A stretch of DNA of 64,000 nt from assembly GCA_002205965.3 (NCBI GenBank), contig NADL03000053.1, positions 434,001 to 498,000 of the forward strand, read 5' to 3'. Below are positions 32,666 through 42,459 of the stretch, piece after piece. The notes below the pieces were generated by a model that ran no database searches, had not been told where the DNA came from, and saw nothing but the letters and a program-made list of their open reading frames with translations. The position numbers and the translations under genes were made by a program. This DNA is from Kappaphycus alvarezii (taxonomy: Eukaryota; Rhodophyta; Florideophyceae; Gigartinales; Solieriaceae). Positions within the stretch are counted from its first letter, which is position 1. Every line of letters starts with the position of its first letter.

Positions 32666-33530
32666 ATGATCTTCGAAAGTAATGAAGGACATGGAATTTT
32701 TGAAAGTCTCCAATTCCCTCACGGCCACATTCCTTACAACATCGTTTAGCACTGCACATGAATCCAGTTGCCACCCTCCAAGAGTGGAGATTGGCACAAG
32801 CACGAGCCTACCCCTGTTAGAAGTCGCGAGAAAGATTGATATATTCTCTGCTTCGCATTTCGCGCTGCATTCAGAGGTGACACCGGGGTTGAAGGCCCTC
32901 AGTCTCCTGCTGGAGGAACATGTGGTATTCCAACGTTTCAAGGGTAGGATACACTCTGCTTCGGTGATGATTAGGTGGTTGCTAGCTTGCATGCATCAAA
33001 GCCACGGAGTCAAGGAGCGCGCCACATTTCTAGGGAATATATCTGCATGCGAGAGGAAGTGGATGCGCTGGTATTAAGAGGCGAGTCGTATTATTTCACG
33101 AGAAGGTAATTAGTCGGAAATCGTTTTCTGCCGACCAAGGTGTTTGAAAGAAGAGAGTCCATCAAACGAGGTGTTTGAAGTGGGTTGGTGGTGACCTTTG
33201 GAAGTCAGGGAAGGACCAAGAGGACGGGAGACGCCAGGCCATCCTGGACGAGGGCTTCGAGTCATCAAGGCCATGTGTGTCTTACAGATCGCTCTTCCTC
33301 GCTTCAGAATCCCCGTTGTGTCGACTTTTATTTTTGCCGCTTTGGCTGTATTGTCATTCCTCGCCCCTACACCACGTTGGACCCATCTGGGGAAGGCGTG
33401 TATGCGGAGGCCGTTCTCCTCGATCAGGTCCGGCAGTGCACAGTGCACTTTGCCGCATTTAACAGTGCGTGTTTGCCACAACAAACGAGGGACCTAGCAC
33501 TTGCTGTCTCGTTTGTTTCACTTTAAATTT
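32666..33530. other. Unassigned unit segment between copia and LTR-c (D)
   Basis: Here one plus frame, 32682-33077, is open for 131 codons, the longest in this segment of any unit (it includes LKALSLLLEEHVVFQRFKG). In the other units the same frame is interrupted. It has no recognised family. Confidence 0.4.
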
Positions 33531-34989
33531 TGATAGGGATAAATCTACGAGGATGATATTCTCAGGGCCAGTTTTCTCAACACGGAGGCATTGCCGCATT
33601 GCCAATGACAAGATTGCTGCCAAAGGTTGGTTGGGTGGACGAGAAGAGTGAAAAAGGATGGGACACCGAGACGAAACATGGTAGTAAAAAAGGGAGGGGC
33701 TACTATCTATGCTCGAGGGCTAGTGTTGAAGAAATGTTTCTTACGGCAGAAGCTGGATTTCAACTTCTAGATTACTCAAGTGTGCACTTGGAGTTGTTTC
33801 CCAACTTGCTTCCCCTCTACAAGGGAAAACAGTTTACTCAGCTTATATAGATTTTTAGGCTAACTTTAAGGTCTCAAACAAATACACTTAATAGGTACCA
33901 CGAAATGACTTGAATAAAATCATGTGAGCGAGAAAGAATATTACCAGGTACTGCCAGGAGTAATAACTAAAATTACTCTCCATAATCTTATCTCTCGAGA
34001 TCAGAGCCAGAACACACCTCCAAAATATCTATACCCCCAATTCAGTCCGCACGGATTCTGTCGAACGGCCCACAATGATAGATAGCCTCCTCTCACATAT
34101 TCAGCTCTCCAATATCTCCCCGCTTTCTTCCAGTTAAAAGAGTCAGAAATAAGAAATACGATTACTCCTCCAATCTCTTCTGCCTCCTCCACAGCAGCTC
34201 CCACACTGTTGCACACCAGTGGCTCCAGGGGCTAACTCAGTCCTTATCACCTTACTACCCTTCCACATCAGCCTCAACCTCCCCCTCTTCTACTTCCTCC
34301 ATTGCCTCCTCTTTCTCTACGTCCTTCTTGGCATCTTCTGCCTCCTCGAAGCAGTGACGACGGCCCTCCCCCGAACGCATTCCCGATCCACTCTTCTGTG
34401 GCCCTCTACGTAGTCGGTAGGCCCATCGGCTATCAAGTCCAGAGCGTTTACGTGACAGCAGGCTGTGGATGTTTTGGAGATGGTGAGGGACGGGCGGAGG
34501 TTAGTCATGTGGAGGGCGAAAAGGGGGGTGAGCCGATGGGTGGATGACGGCGAGGGATACACTTCAACAATCGTGACGTGGAGCTTTACGTAGGTTGACG
34601 ACTTCGAAAAGTTTCACTACCTTGGGCGACATATAAAATGAAGGCAATGTCGCAGCGTTGAATTTCACGCAATCGATGCAATGGAAAAAATGTTTCTTGA
34701 CAAAATATCATAACTGAATTTGGAGGGCGAAGCGGATCACGAGTCGCAAGATTTCTTTTTGGAAAAGGAGGACCAAAATCCTCAGAGATAACGTAGAAAA
34801 TGGAGTTGCACAGTGGTGAGGCTCTAGTTGCTGAAGGATGTGAAATGAAAACGAGAAGCATAACCAATAAATCTTTCCTCGAGCTGATCCAGCTAACTAC
34901 ACGGAGGAGATCAACATTGCGACTTTCATTTCATCCTAGTGTTTTGGACCAGGCGTTAGTACCCTATGCACTACCTTTCTACTCTAACA
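33531..34989 (-). repeat. LTR-c, unit D
   Basis: It is 1459 bp, shortened by a small deletion near 34110-34130. Ten bases beyond its right end gypsy copy 2 has inserted. Confidence 0.85.
34317..34508 (-). pseudogene. Acidic ORF inside LTR-c, unit D
   Basis: It starts MTNLRPSLTISKTST and leaves frame after ECVRGRA because one G is missing relative to unit C. Confidence 0.48.
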
Positions 34990-34994
34990 CTAGG

Positions 34995-34999
34995 GAAGC
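34995..34999. other. Target-site duplication gaagc, left of gypsy copy 2
   Basis: GAAGC here and at 42460-42464 flank the element. The empty sites in the other units read agggaagccagg with a single gaagc, so the 5-bp duplication is directly demonstrated. Confidence 0.95.
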
Positions 35000-35404
35000 T
35001 GATGTGCGCAAATTCGCACACGAAAAAATTTAGATGAGGACCATAATTGTATACAGTATTGGAACTGGGAAGATATTTTTACAGTTTTTGAATTTGCAAG
35101 ATATTTTTAATTTGGGTGAGTGTGGCAAATTCATCGGTTGATTTTTTATTTTAGGACACGCTGTCATAGTGGATGTCAGTACAGTTCTAGGTTGTGGGTG
35201 ATACTACGAGTGACTCTGAAAGGTCTATATAATGGCCACATCAATTCCCACCCCTGGCCGATGGGTGGCTGGCATGGGTATGGCACCTAGATATTTACCT
35301 TGAGGAAATATCTTCTAATGGTCTCTCTGGTTCACACGATTCCCGTGAATGCGTTTTATGGTATTTAGTATGTTTGATTGAGACTTTAGGATTAGCCGAA
35401 AGTC

Positions 35405-35412
35405 TATATAAG
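35405..35412 (+). promoter_or_regulatory. TATA box of the copy 2 5' LTR
   Basis: TATATAAG lies at the point where similarity with LTR-1 begins. It recurs in the 3' LTR at 42147-42154. Confidence 0.6.
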
Positions 35413-35446
35413 CTGAGTAAAGTGCTTCCTCCTTGAGAGGTCAAGC

Positions 35447-35504
35447 AAGTTGGCAGACAACTTCAGGTCAAGCTCCGAGTAGTAGGAAGTTGAGAGTCAA
35501 CTTC
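35447..35504 (+). promoter_or_regulatory. Twin stem-loops in the leader RNA region
   Basis: AAGTTG-gcaga-CAACTT (35447-35463) and GAAGTTGA-gag-TCAACTTC (35486-35504) are perfect hairpins 22 bp apart, just downstream of the TATA box. LTR-1 has the same pair. LTR-c has two hairpins at the matching place with partly different sequence. Confidence 0.5.
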
Positions 35505-35720
35505 AGACCCTAGAAAACTTTTTCCTAAGCTGGTCGCAGAGCATCAGTGGTAGACCCTGCCCCTTTTATACTTGCTTGTAGCCCTCTCAACTCTCTCCCA
35601 TATACACTCCTTTTTATTTGTTCAACTATACCACGGTAGCACTTTTGTCGCTCGCAACACCTCCGTCTTGGGGTAGTTGGTTCTAAGTATCTCTTCTCCC
35701 GACGATTTACCCCTATCATT

Positions 35721-35738
35721 TGGTACTCTTGTGGAGGG
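35721..35738 (+). other. Primer binding site, gypsy copy 2
   Basis: TGGTACTCTTGTGGAGGG begins two bases after the LTR. Its reverse complement would be a tRNA 3' end with CCA, discriminator A, a 7-nt acceptor strand and C at position 61, which is a plausible tRNA. Confidence 0.65.
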
Positions 35739-35807
35739 GGTTGCACCCGAGGTATTCGAGTTGAGCAGTCTTAGGGAACCATTCGAGGGGATTTCTTTTC
35801 TGTAATC

Positions 35808-36716
35808 ATGGATCTCAACGCTGCTCGTATAACGTTCACAGGGGGCAAGAATGAAGACGTTGAGGAGTTTCTCTATACATATGTCAACGTTGTGATGCGT
35901 GAGAAGAGCGATGAAGAGAAGGCCGAAAGTATCTTCGCCTATCTTCATGGTGACGCAAAGCACAAATATAAGGCCAAGTTTATCAACGGGTGGTCTCTTA
36001 ACGGGAATGGGCGTAACTTCGGTGAGGTATGTGAGTGGCTTGTGAAAGAATATGCTAAGGAGGTAGAACCAGATGAGATGATTCGTACCGCCATAGAGGC
36101 CCGGCTCAACTTCGACGATTTGTTAAGCTCATTGGTATACTTGTGTGATCTCTATGAAAAGGCTGGGTTCAACGCCCAAGCCAAGTACGGAATGCTGCGT
36201 AAGGCGGCGATGGGGGATAAGCGGCTCTCCGATTTCCTCCTCATCAAGGGCCCTCACACTTTTAATGAACTGAAGGGTACCATAGTAGAATTTGTCAAAA
36301 ATTCGGAGACGTTTCAGTCACTAGTGAAATGCCGACGGGAAACCCGTACATCTATGCCGATCGTACATCCTGAAAAGAATTATCAAAGGCCAGCTACTAG
36401 CGCAGCAGCATTGGAATCAGTCAGGAGCGATGTCAAAAACTTGGAAGAAAGGTTGGAAACCCGATTCGATAATCGACTTGACATGATAACCTCGCAGTTG
36501 GAAAGCCTTACTCTTACCATTAAGAAGAACCAGTCTGGGGCCCCCAAGGCCGCAGAAGTCTGTTCCTACTGTCACAAGCCTGGACACTTTGCAAATAGGT
36601 GTCCTGATAATCCACATAGAAACACTCGTTGTGGAAAGTGCGGTCGATATGGGCATCATGAAAGTAACTGCTGGTCTAAAGACAACAGAAAGCAAATTTA
36701 TCGGACGCAGGAGTGA
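35808..36716 (+). CDS. Gag with two CCHC zinc knuckles, gypsy copy 2
   Basis: This is an open frame of 302 residues from the ATG 70 bp after the primer site. Residues 1-165 are a capsid-like helical region (MDLNAARITFTGGKNEDVE, YLHGDAKHKYKAKF). Residues about 200-240 look like a short coiled coil (NLEERLETRFDNRLDMI). Residues about 250-290 hold the knuckles CSYCHKPGHFANRC and CGKCGRYGHHESNC. It differs from copy 1 after SFQSL, where a short insertion (VKCRRE) is present. The frame ends at RTQE by a frame change just before the protease lead-in. Confidence 0.88.
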   Translation: MDLNAARITFTGGKNEDVEEFLYTYVNVVMREKSDEEKAESIFAYLHGDAKHKYKAKFINGWSLNGNGRNFGEVCEWLVKEYAKEVEPDEMIRTAIEARLNFDDLLSSLVYLCDLYEKAGFNAQAKYGMLRKAAMGDKRLSDFLLIKGPHTFNELKGTIVEFVKNSETFQSLVKCRRETRTSMPIVHPEKNYQRPATSAAALESVRSDVKNLEERLETRFDNRLDMITSQLESLTLTIKKNQSGAPKAAEVCSYCHKPGHFANRCPDNPHRNTRCGKCGRYGHHESNCWSKDNRKQIYRTQE

Positions 36717-36761
36717 GTCAGGACCAGAGATGAAAATCTTACAAAACAGAAGGATCAAAGG

Positions 36762-37807
36762 TTGACGGATGCCGGTAACGTATCCATCGCTGAAGAAATC
36801 AGTCAAGTTAATGTGACAAAAAGGGATGGGGAAGGGAACGTTTTATCGAAAAAACCTAGGCTAGATTATGGAATGCTGGAGCATATCCCAGCACCTGTAC
36901 CTCCTCGAACCAAGAGGCTGATCAAGTTGTTCCAGGTGGGAGTCACTCGGCCAAGAAGACGAAAAAGTAAGAAATTTAAGAGTATCCCGAAGGACGTACT
37001 AGAATATGTGAAGAAGTACAATTTGGTGGCTGAGCTTGCATCGGCCCCAACTGGGATAACGTTTGGTCAACTTTTGAGGGGCGACGCAGAGGATGCGAGA
37101 AAAGAACTCAAAAAAATTATCAGGTCTAATAAGTCCGCTAAGGGTAAGAAACTGTTTCTTCAATCGGCCTCGACAGCACCAAGACGTCTTAAACTAGTAC
37201 CAGTCAAAGTATTGGGAATGCAAACCCAAGCTCTTTTCGATTCGGGCGCTGTTCCAAACCTTATTTCAGAAACTTTGGTGACAGATTAGGTCTCGAAATT
37301 ATTCCAACTACTCGAAGAATAACTGTGGCGGATGGAACCGTCTCAAAATGCATGGGCACTGTTAACAAGGTTTCCGTGTTCTTTGGGGACTCTAAAGTTG
37401 ATGTAGACTTTCTCGTCATGCCGGAGCTCCCTTTCGATGCAATCATTGGCTGTCCTACCATGGAAAGACTAGGGACCTGCATTGACTTGGGCAACCAAAT
37501 CGTTTCAGTTAATGTTGACGGCAGAAACGTGAAGATGCCCCTGGATTTCGACAAAAGCACACATCCGGAAGATCTAAGAGAGACGGACAGTGAAGATTTC
37601 ACTTCTAGCTATGACAGCGAAGATTCCGAACCAACTAACACTTTCGGAAGTGAGAAAGGGTACGCTCGGGGGACAATGAACATGACATGGGACGATTATG
37701 ATTCTGGGTTTGAAACAGATGAAGAATGGAATTCTAGGGTAGGTTTGACACCTGAATGTGTTTCTTTTTGCGATAATATCGAATCAAAGGACGGAATTCG
37801 GGCATGA
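36762..37807 (+). pseudogene. Aspartic protease and acidic spacer, gypsy copy 2
   Basis: Frame 36762-37289 has the lead-in (GMLEHIPAPVPPRTKRL) and the active site ALFDSGAVPNLIS, then stops at LVTD because one base is missing relative to copy 1. Frame 37325-37807 continues with VADGTVSK-like sequence, FDAIIGCPTMERLG and the Asp/Glu/Ser-rich spacer (DSEDFTSSYDSEDSEPT). Confidence 0.8.
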
Positions 37808-39331
37808 AAGAAGATTACAATTGCACGGAAAACAAGATATATCGAATTCCATATCTGAAGATGTGAGCACGCCGGAAGAGGTCCTTCAAAATTTGGAGGG
37901 TGAGGATCAAGAAAAGGACCAGCGCCAAATTGGAGAAATTCAAGAAAAAGTACAGCACCTTCCAGCCCCCGCCTCAATGATAATATCCGACATGTTAACA
38001 TCTTCCGAAGTAATTGCATGGAGTGTATCAGATTTAAGACAAGCAAGTGTACCGGTCACTCACTCATTTGAACTTACCGATACTCAACCAATTTACCACA
38101 GGCCTAGACGTCAACCGCCAAAATATGACCAATTTATCTCAGAGAATGTTACAAGTATGCTGGAAAATGATATCATTCGGCCAGTTTCATCCCCATGGTC
38201 ATTTCCAGTTGTGGTCGCACCAAAGAAGGATGGAAAGCTGCGTTTTTGCGTCGATTACCGACAACTGAACCAGAGAATGATACCCGATCGATTTCCGATT
38301 CCGAATATGGAGGAAATCCTCGAGGACTTGAAGGACGGGAGATACTTCACCTCAATTGATCTTTACACTGGTTATTGGCAGATTCCATTGGATGAAAAAT
38401 GCAAGGAAAAAACAACTTTTACCAGCAAAGCCGGTACATTCAGGTTCGAAGTGATGCCTTTTGGTCTCATGAATGCCCCAGCTACATTCCAAAGAATGAT
38501 GAACGAGGTTTTGAAAGGACTTCCATTTGCAAGAGTTTATATCGATGATGTAGTGATATTCTCAAAAACCTTGGATCAGCACATATCGCATGTCAAGACT
38601 GTGGTGGAGAAATAGCTGCGTACAGCCTGAAAATTAAGTTAAGCAAATGCTTCTTTGCGAAAACGTCTATCCAATTACTCGGTCATATCGTCGATCAAGA
38701 GGGAATTAAAGTGGATCCAGAGAAAACGAAAAAAATCAAGTTGGCACCAAGGCCCGCTTCAAAGACGGAGGTTCGAAGCTTCTTAGGACTGGCCTCATAT
38801 TACAGGAGATTTATCAAAGATTTCGCCAAGACTGCAGCACCGTTACATGCCAGCACAACAAAGAACGGAAAATTTTTATGGAACAAGGAAATGCAAACCG
38901 CATTTGAAGAGCTTAAAGATAAGCTATGTGTCCCCCCAGTGCTCATGTATCCAGATTTCAAGAGACCATTTGTTGTGGAGACAGATGCCTCAGAACGGTC
39001 TTTGGGTGCCGTTTTGTCCCAAAAAGATGAAAACGGAAGACTACACCCGTTCAATTCGCAAGTCGCACTCTGAATGATGCGGAAAGAGATACTCAGTCTG
39101 CGAAAAGAAGCGCTAGCTGTCGTCTTCGCACTGAAAAAGTTTCGCGTATACCTTTTATCACTCGAGAAATTTGTCTTGATAACTGATCACCAGGCACTTA
39201 AGACAGCATTCCAAAAGAAAGATGTACATCACCGCTTGGCCCGATGGCTCGACATTTTCGCAGAATATCGGTTTGAAATTGTGTATAGGCCCGGACGCAA
39301 TAATCAGCCTGCCGATACCTATCCCGCTTGA
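37758..39331 (+). pseudogene. Reverse transcriptase and RNase H, gypsy copy 2
   Basis: Frame 37758-38615 contains the whole RT palm: LRFCVDYRQLNQ, FTSIDLYTGYWQIPL, MPFGLMNAPATFQRMM and YIDDVVIFS. It stops at VVEK-TAG, where one A is missing from a run. Frame 38711-39073 has the thumb (RSFLGLASYYRRFIKDFA) and the first RNase H acid (VVETDASERSLG). Frame 39074-39331 has KEALAVVFALKK and LITDHQALK. At least three one-base lesions lie between the blocks. Confidence 0.88.
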
Positions 39332-40655
39332 GGGATCCACTGATTCCAAATGAAAAAGCTTCCGAGAACATCGTCGGAGTTGCCGAGGTGCAAGTGCCGA
39401 ACAATAACGAGTACGAAGCTAATATTGACGGACTAATTAAATTCCTGGATGGACTAGAAATGAGAAAGGTTGATATTGAACACAGAAATTGGGTACGCAG
39501 GAATCAAAAGGCTTTTACACTATGGAATGGGAAACTCTTCCGACACACGAAAGCCGGTCCTCGACTAGTGGCCCCTTTGAAAGAAAGAATGAAGATCTTG
39601 AGGACTTTTCATGATGAGTTAGGGCATTGGGATCTCGAAACAACCAAGAAATTCGTTACTGAGAGATTCTGGTGGCCCAGTATCCATAAGGACGTCTATA
39701 ACTTCGTGAAAAGCTGCGACAACTGTCAAAAATTCACGCCAATACGAAAGTATAAGACAACTCTAGGCTTTCCAGTTTCCGGTCTCTTTGAAACCTTTTC
39801 AATTGACTTTGCCGGCCCATTCAAGGAAACCTCTTCCGGAAACAAATATCTCCTTATAGGGGTGGAACATCTTACTGGATGGCCAATAGCAGTTGCAGTT
39901 GAGGAGGCCAATGCTGAAGTGGTCCTGAGATTCATCGAAAAAGAAATAATTGAACCGTTTGGTCTTCCAAAAAGGATCATCTCATAACGCCTTTGTTTTA
40001 CTGCAACTTCACTGCTTCGTTTCTTGGAAGAAAATATTCAGCTAAAGACAGTTCTCGCATATGCTCCTATGTCAAACGGGAAAGCGGAGAGGATGGTTGG
40101 AACCATCAAACGATCAATATCGAAAACTATGTCGAGAATGAAATCCAGTGGGAAGATGCCTTACCAAAAGTGTTATACGGCTATCGGCGAAGAAGAGGAA
40201 GAAGTGGACGGTCACCGTTTGAGCTAATGTACGGAAGAGCTCCTAGAATGTTACAGAGAGATATGGAAACAAATGTTATCGATGAAGAGAGTAGAGAGGT
40301 CGAACTATTGGCCACCGAAAGCTGGAGATCACACCGCGCGCTAACACAGACAAGAAATAAGGATGAAGAGCCTCCAGTCCAAACTTTCTCAGTCGGCTCT
40401 AAAGTACTTGTAGCACACGGAAAAGCAATGCAACAGGCTGTGAAGTGGCCGGCTTTCCAAACAAAGTACTCGAACCCTTGCATCGTCACGGAGGAAAGAC
40501 ACCCGCATTATAAGCTCTGTTCAAGCTCAGGGAAGAGATCAAGGAGGGCAATCCATGCACGTCGTCTGGTCCCTTACCATCAGAGGCCTGAAGAATTCCT
40601 TCTCACACAGGACTATGCGCAACCACGGGCATACTCATCTTTAACTATAGAATGA
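39328..40655 (+). pseudogene. Integrase, gypsy copy 2
   Basis: Frame 39328-39987 covers the zinc finger (FHDELGHWDLE, CDNCQKF) and the first catalytic Asp (FSIDFAGPF). It stops at RIIS because two bases are missing, removing the second Asp seen in copies 1 and 3 (RIISDNA). Frame 39993-40655 carries the rest: SPFELMYGRAPRML, SVGSKVLVAHGKAM and RRLVPYHQRPEEF. The Glu of the DDE triad is in frame 40024-40227 (NGKAERMVGTIK). Confidence 0.82.
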
Positions 40656-41226
40656 TTCCTATGGGAGGAAAAAGGGCCTGGGAATGGATCATCTCGATTA
40701 CGCGTGACTACTACGAACTCCACGTAATCATCCATTTCTACATTAATATATGCCTATGTTTTCGTACGTTGAACGGACCATTGCTACCTCAAGAAGATTT
40801 CCGACTATTGATCAGAGTTCTATTCTCATTCCAAAACGGAAGGTTCACGGAAGCAGGTCCAGAGTTTGTGGAAGTCATATATCATTACTCTATAGGAGGT
40901 ATGGAATGGTAGCTATCGGAGACTTGTCGCAAACATATCTGAACATTATCCGTCCAGTTTACGTATTTCTCAAGAACAACCAAGATGTGCGACTGAGAGG
41001 TTACAGCTTGCCCCCTGATATGGAATATCGACTGGTCCCATATCCTCTATGGGAACCTTACGTTGCTCCGCTCAGAAACACAACCTCAGCCGAAGACCAG
41101 GATCCTCCCGAGGCCGTGATGATGATACGAGCTGGACCATCAAGTGATCGGGGGATCATCGAAGAGGGCAAGGCGTCGGGAGCAGCGAGGAAGATCGCCA
41201 AGAAGATCGCCTCAAACACCGCCTAG
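40652..41226 (+). pseudogene. Accessory domain D1 and linker, gypsy copy 2
   Basis: Frame 40652-40912 begins MIPMGGKRAWEWIIS and ends at YSIGG, where one A is missing. Frame 40750-41226 carries on: GRYGMVAIGDLSQTYLN-like sequence, LVPYPLWEPYVAP, and a linker with GPSSDRGIIEEGKASGAARK. The domain is unrecognised. Its hydrophobic start (LHVIIHFYINICLCF) is too mixed for a clear signal peptide or anchor. Confidence 0.6.
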
Positions 41227-41239
41227 TCTCCCAGGGGGA

Positions 41240-41708
41240 AACTATGCATCCTTAATTATTGGACGGCTACCAATTAGACGTTGGCTTCGCGAAATGACAG
41301 AGGACCCACGAGAAGCAGAAGTAATTTCCTTTTTTGCATTAGTATTTGCATGTGCTTCCAGACCATTCACGGGGCGCACCTTACTCGTGAGGACTCAGTC
41401 CTTATGTTGCGAGTTTTTTTCTCCTTCAGATACCCGTTTCTGGACCCGTTGCCAGAAAAGTTTGCATACTACGTTTATACCTCACATTTGGAAGGTTTGG
41501 AGAAGTGAAACGGGAGGAGCTCATTAGAGAACACTATGAAACCATACGCCGAATCTACGAAACTCTTGACCAAGGAGATGAGCCGGTCATCGCACGGTAC
41601 ACACTCTCTCATCATATTGGAAATGAGCTACTACCATATCCTTATAGTGAACCCTATACTCTCCCTGATGAATGGATAGAACTCCCACAAGAACAACAAG
41701 AGCAGTGA
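41240..41708 (+). pseudogene. Accessory domain D2, gypsy copy 2
   Basis: RRWLREMTEDPREAEVISFF is in frame 41144-41527. After the T6 run near 41330 the domain continues in frame 41281-41508 (ISICMCFQTIHG, LMLRVFFSFRYP) and, after a further small deletion at the LTF block, in frame 41505-41708 (RRIYETLDQGDEPVIARY to PQEQQEQ). The T6 frame change is also in copy 1 but not in copy 3. The stop is 33 bp before the 3' LTR. Confidence 0.6.
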
Positions 41709-41729
41709 CGAGCCGGGACGTTCGTCTTG

Positions 41730-41741
41730 AGCGGGAGGGCG
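41730..41741 (+). other. Polypurine tract, gypsy copy 2
   Basis: agcgggagggcg abuts the 3' LTR. It is purine-rich with three interruptions. Confidence 0.55.
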
Positions 41742-42459
41742 TGATGTGCGCAAATTCGCACACGAAAAAATTTAGATGAGGACCATAATTGTATACAGTA
41801 TTGGAACTGGGAAGATATTTTTACAGTTTTTGAATTTGCAAGATATTTTTAATTTGGGTGAGTGTGGCAAATTCATCGGTTGATTTTTTATTTTAGGACA
41901 CGCTGTCATAGTGGATGTCAGTACAGTTCTAGGTTGTGGGTGATACTACGAGTGACTCTGAAAGGTCTATATAATGGCCACATCAATTCCCACCCCTGGC
42001 CGATGGGTGGCTGGCATGGGTATGGCACCTAGATATTTACCTTGAGGAAATATCTTCTAATGGTCTCTCTGGTTCACACGATTCCCGTGAATGCGTTTTA
42101 TGGTATTTAGTATGTTTGATTGAGACTTTAGGATTAGCCGAAAGTCTATATAAGCTGAGTAAAGTGCTTCCTCCTGGAGAGGTCAAGGAAGTTGGCAGAC
42201 AACTTCAGGTCAAGCTCCGAGTAGTAGGAAGTTGAGAGTCAACTTCAGACCCTAGAAAACTTTTTCCTAAGCTGGTCGCAGAGCATCAGTGGTAGACCCT
42301 GCCCCTTTTATACTTGCTTGTAGCCCTCTCAACTCTCTCCCATATACACTCCTTTTTATTTGTTCAACTATACCACGGTAGCACTTTTGTCGCTCGCAAC
42401 ACCTCCGTCTTGGGGTAGTTGGTTCTAAGTATCTCTTCTCCCGACGATTACCCCTATCA
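41742..42459 (+). repeat. 3' LTR of gypsy copy 2 (LTR-2)
   Basis: This 718-bp repeat is a near-identical partner of 35000-35718 and is followed by the gaagc duplication. Confidence 0.95.

Larger units (their letters stand above)
35000..35718 (+). repeat. 5' LTR of gypsy copy 2 (LTR-2)
   Basis: It is 719 bp. The U3 start forms an inverted repeat TGTGCG-caaatt-CGCACA. A first TATA-like ctatataat lies near 35225, and TATATAAG is at 35405-35412. Two perfect stem-loops follow at 35447-35463 and 35486-35504. No ORF like that of LTR-1 is present. Confidence 0.95.
35000..42459 (+). mobile_element. Ty3/gypsy LTR retrotransposon, copy 2 (short LTR, nested in unit E)
   Basis: This complete 7460-bp element has 5' LTR 35000-35718, primer site, Gag, PR, RT, RNase H, IN, accessory domains D1 and D2, polypurine tract and 3' LTR 41742-42459. 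LTRs begin TGATGTGCGC and end CCCTATCA. By eye the two LTRs differ at only three places (two substitutions near 35432-35445 and 42175-42190, and one T indel), so the insertion is recent. The internal part is close to copy 1, but the U3 is unrelated to that of copy 1. Its reading frames are interrupted by several one-base indels despite the young LTRs. Confidence 0.96.

Noticed and set aside
40370-40650. Chromodomain at the integrase C-terminus
   Set aside because: The region has the usual C-terminal blocks but no aromatic-cage pattern typical of chromodomains.
40652-41708. Envelope-like gene after integrase
   Set aside because: No signal peptide, cleavage motif, clear membrane anchor or glycosylation pattern is visible, and the two halves are repeats of one domain.
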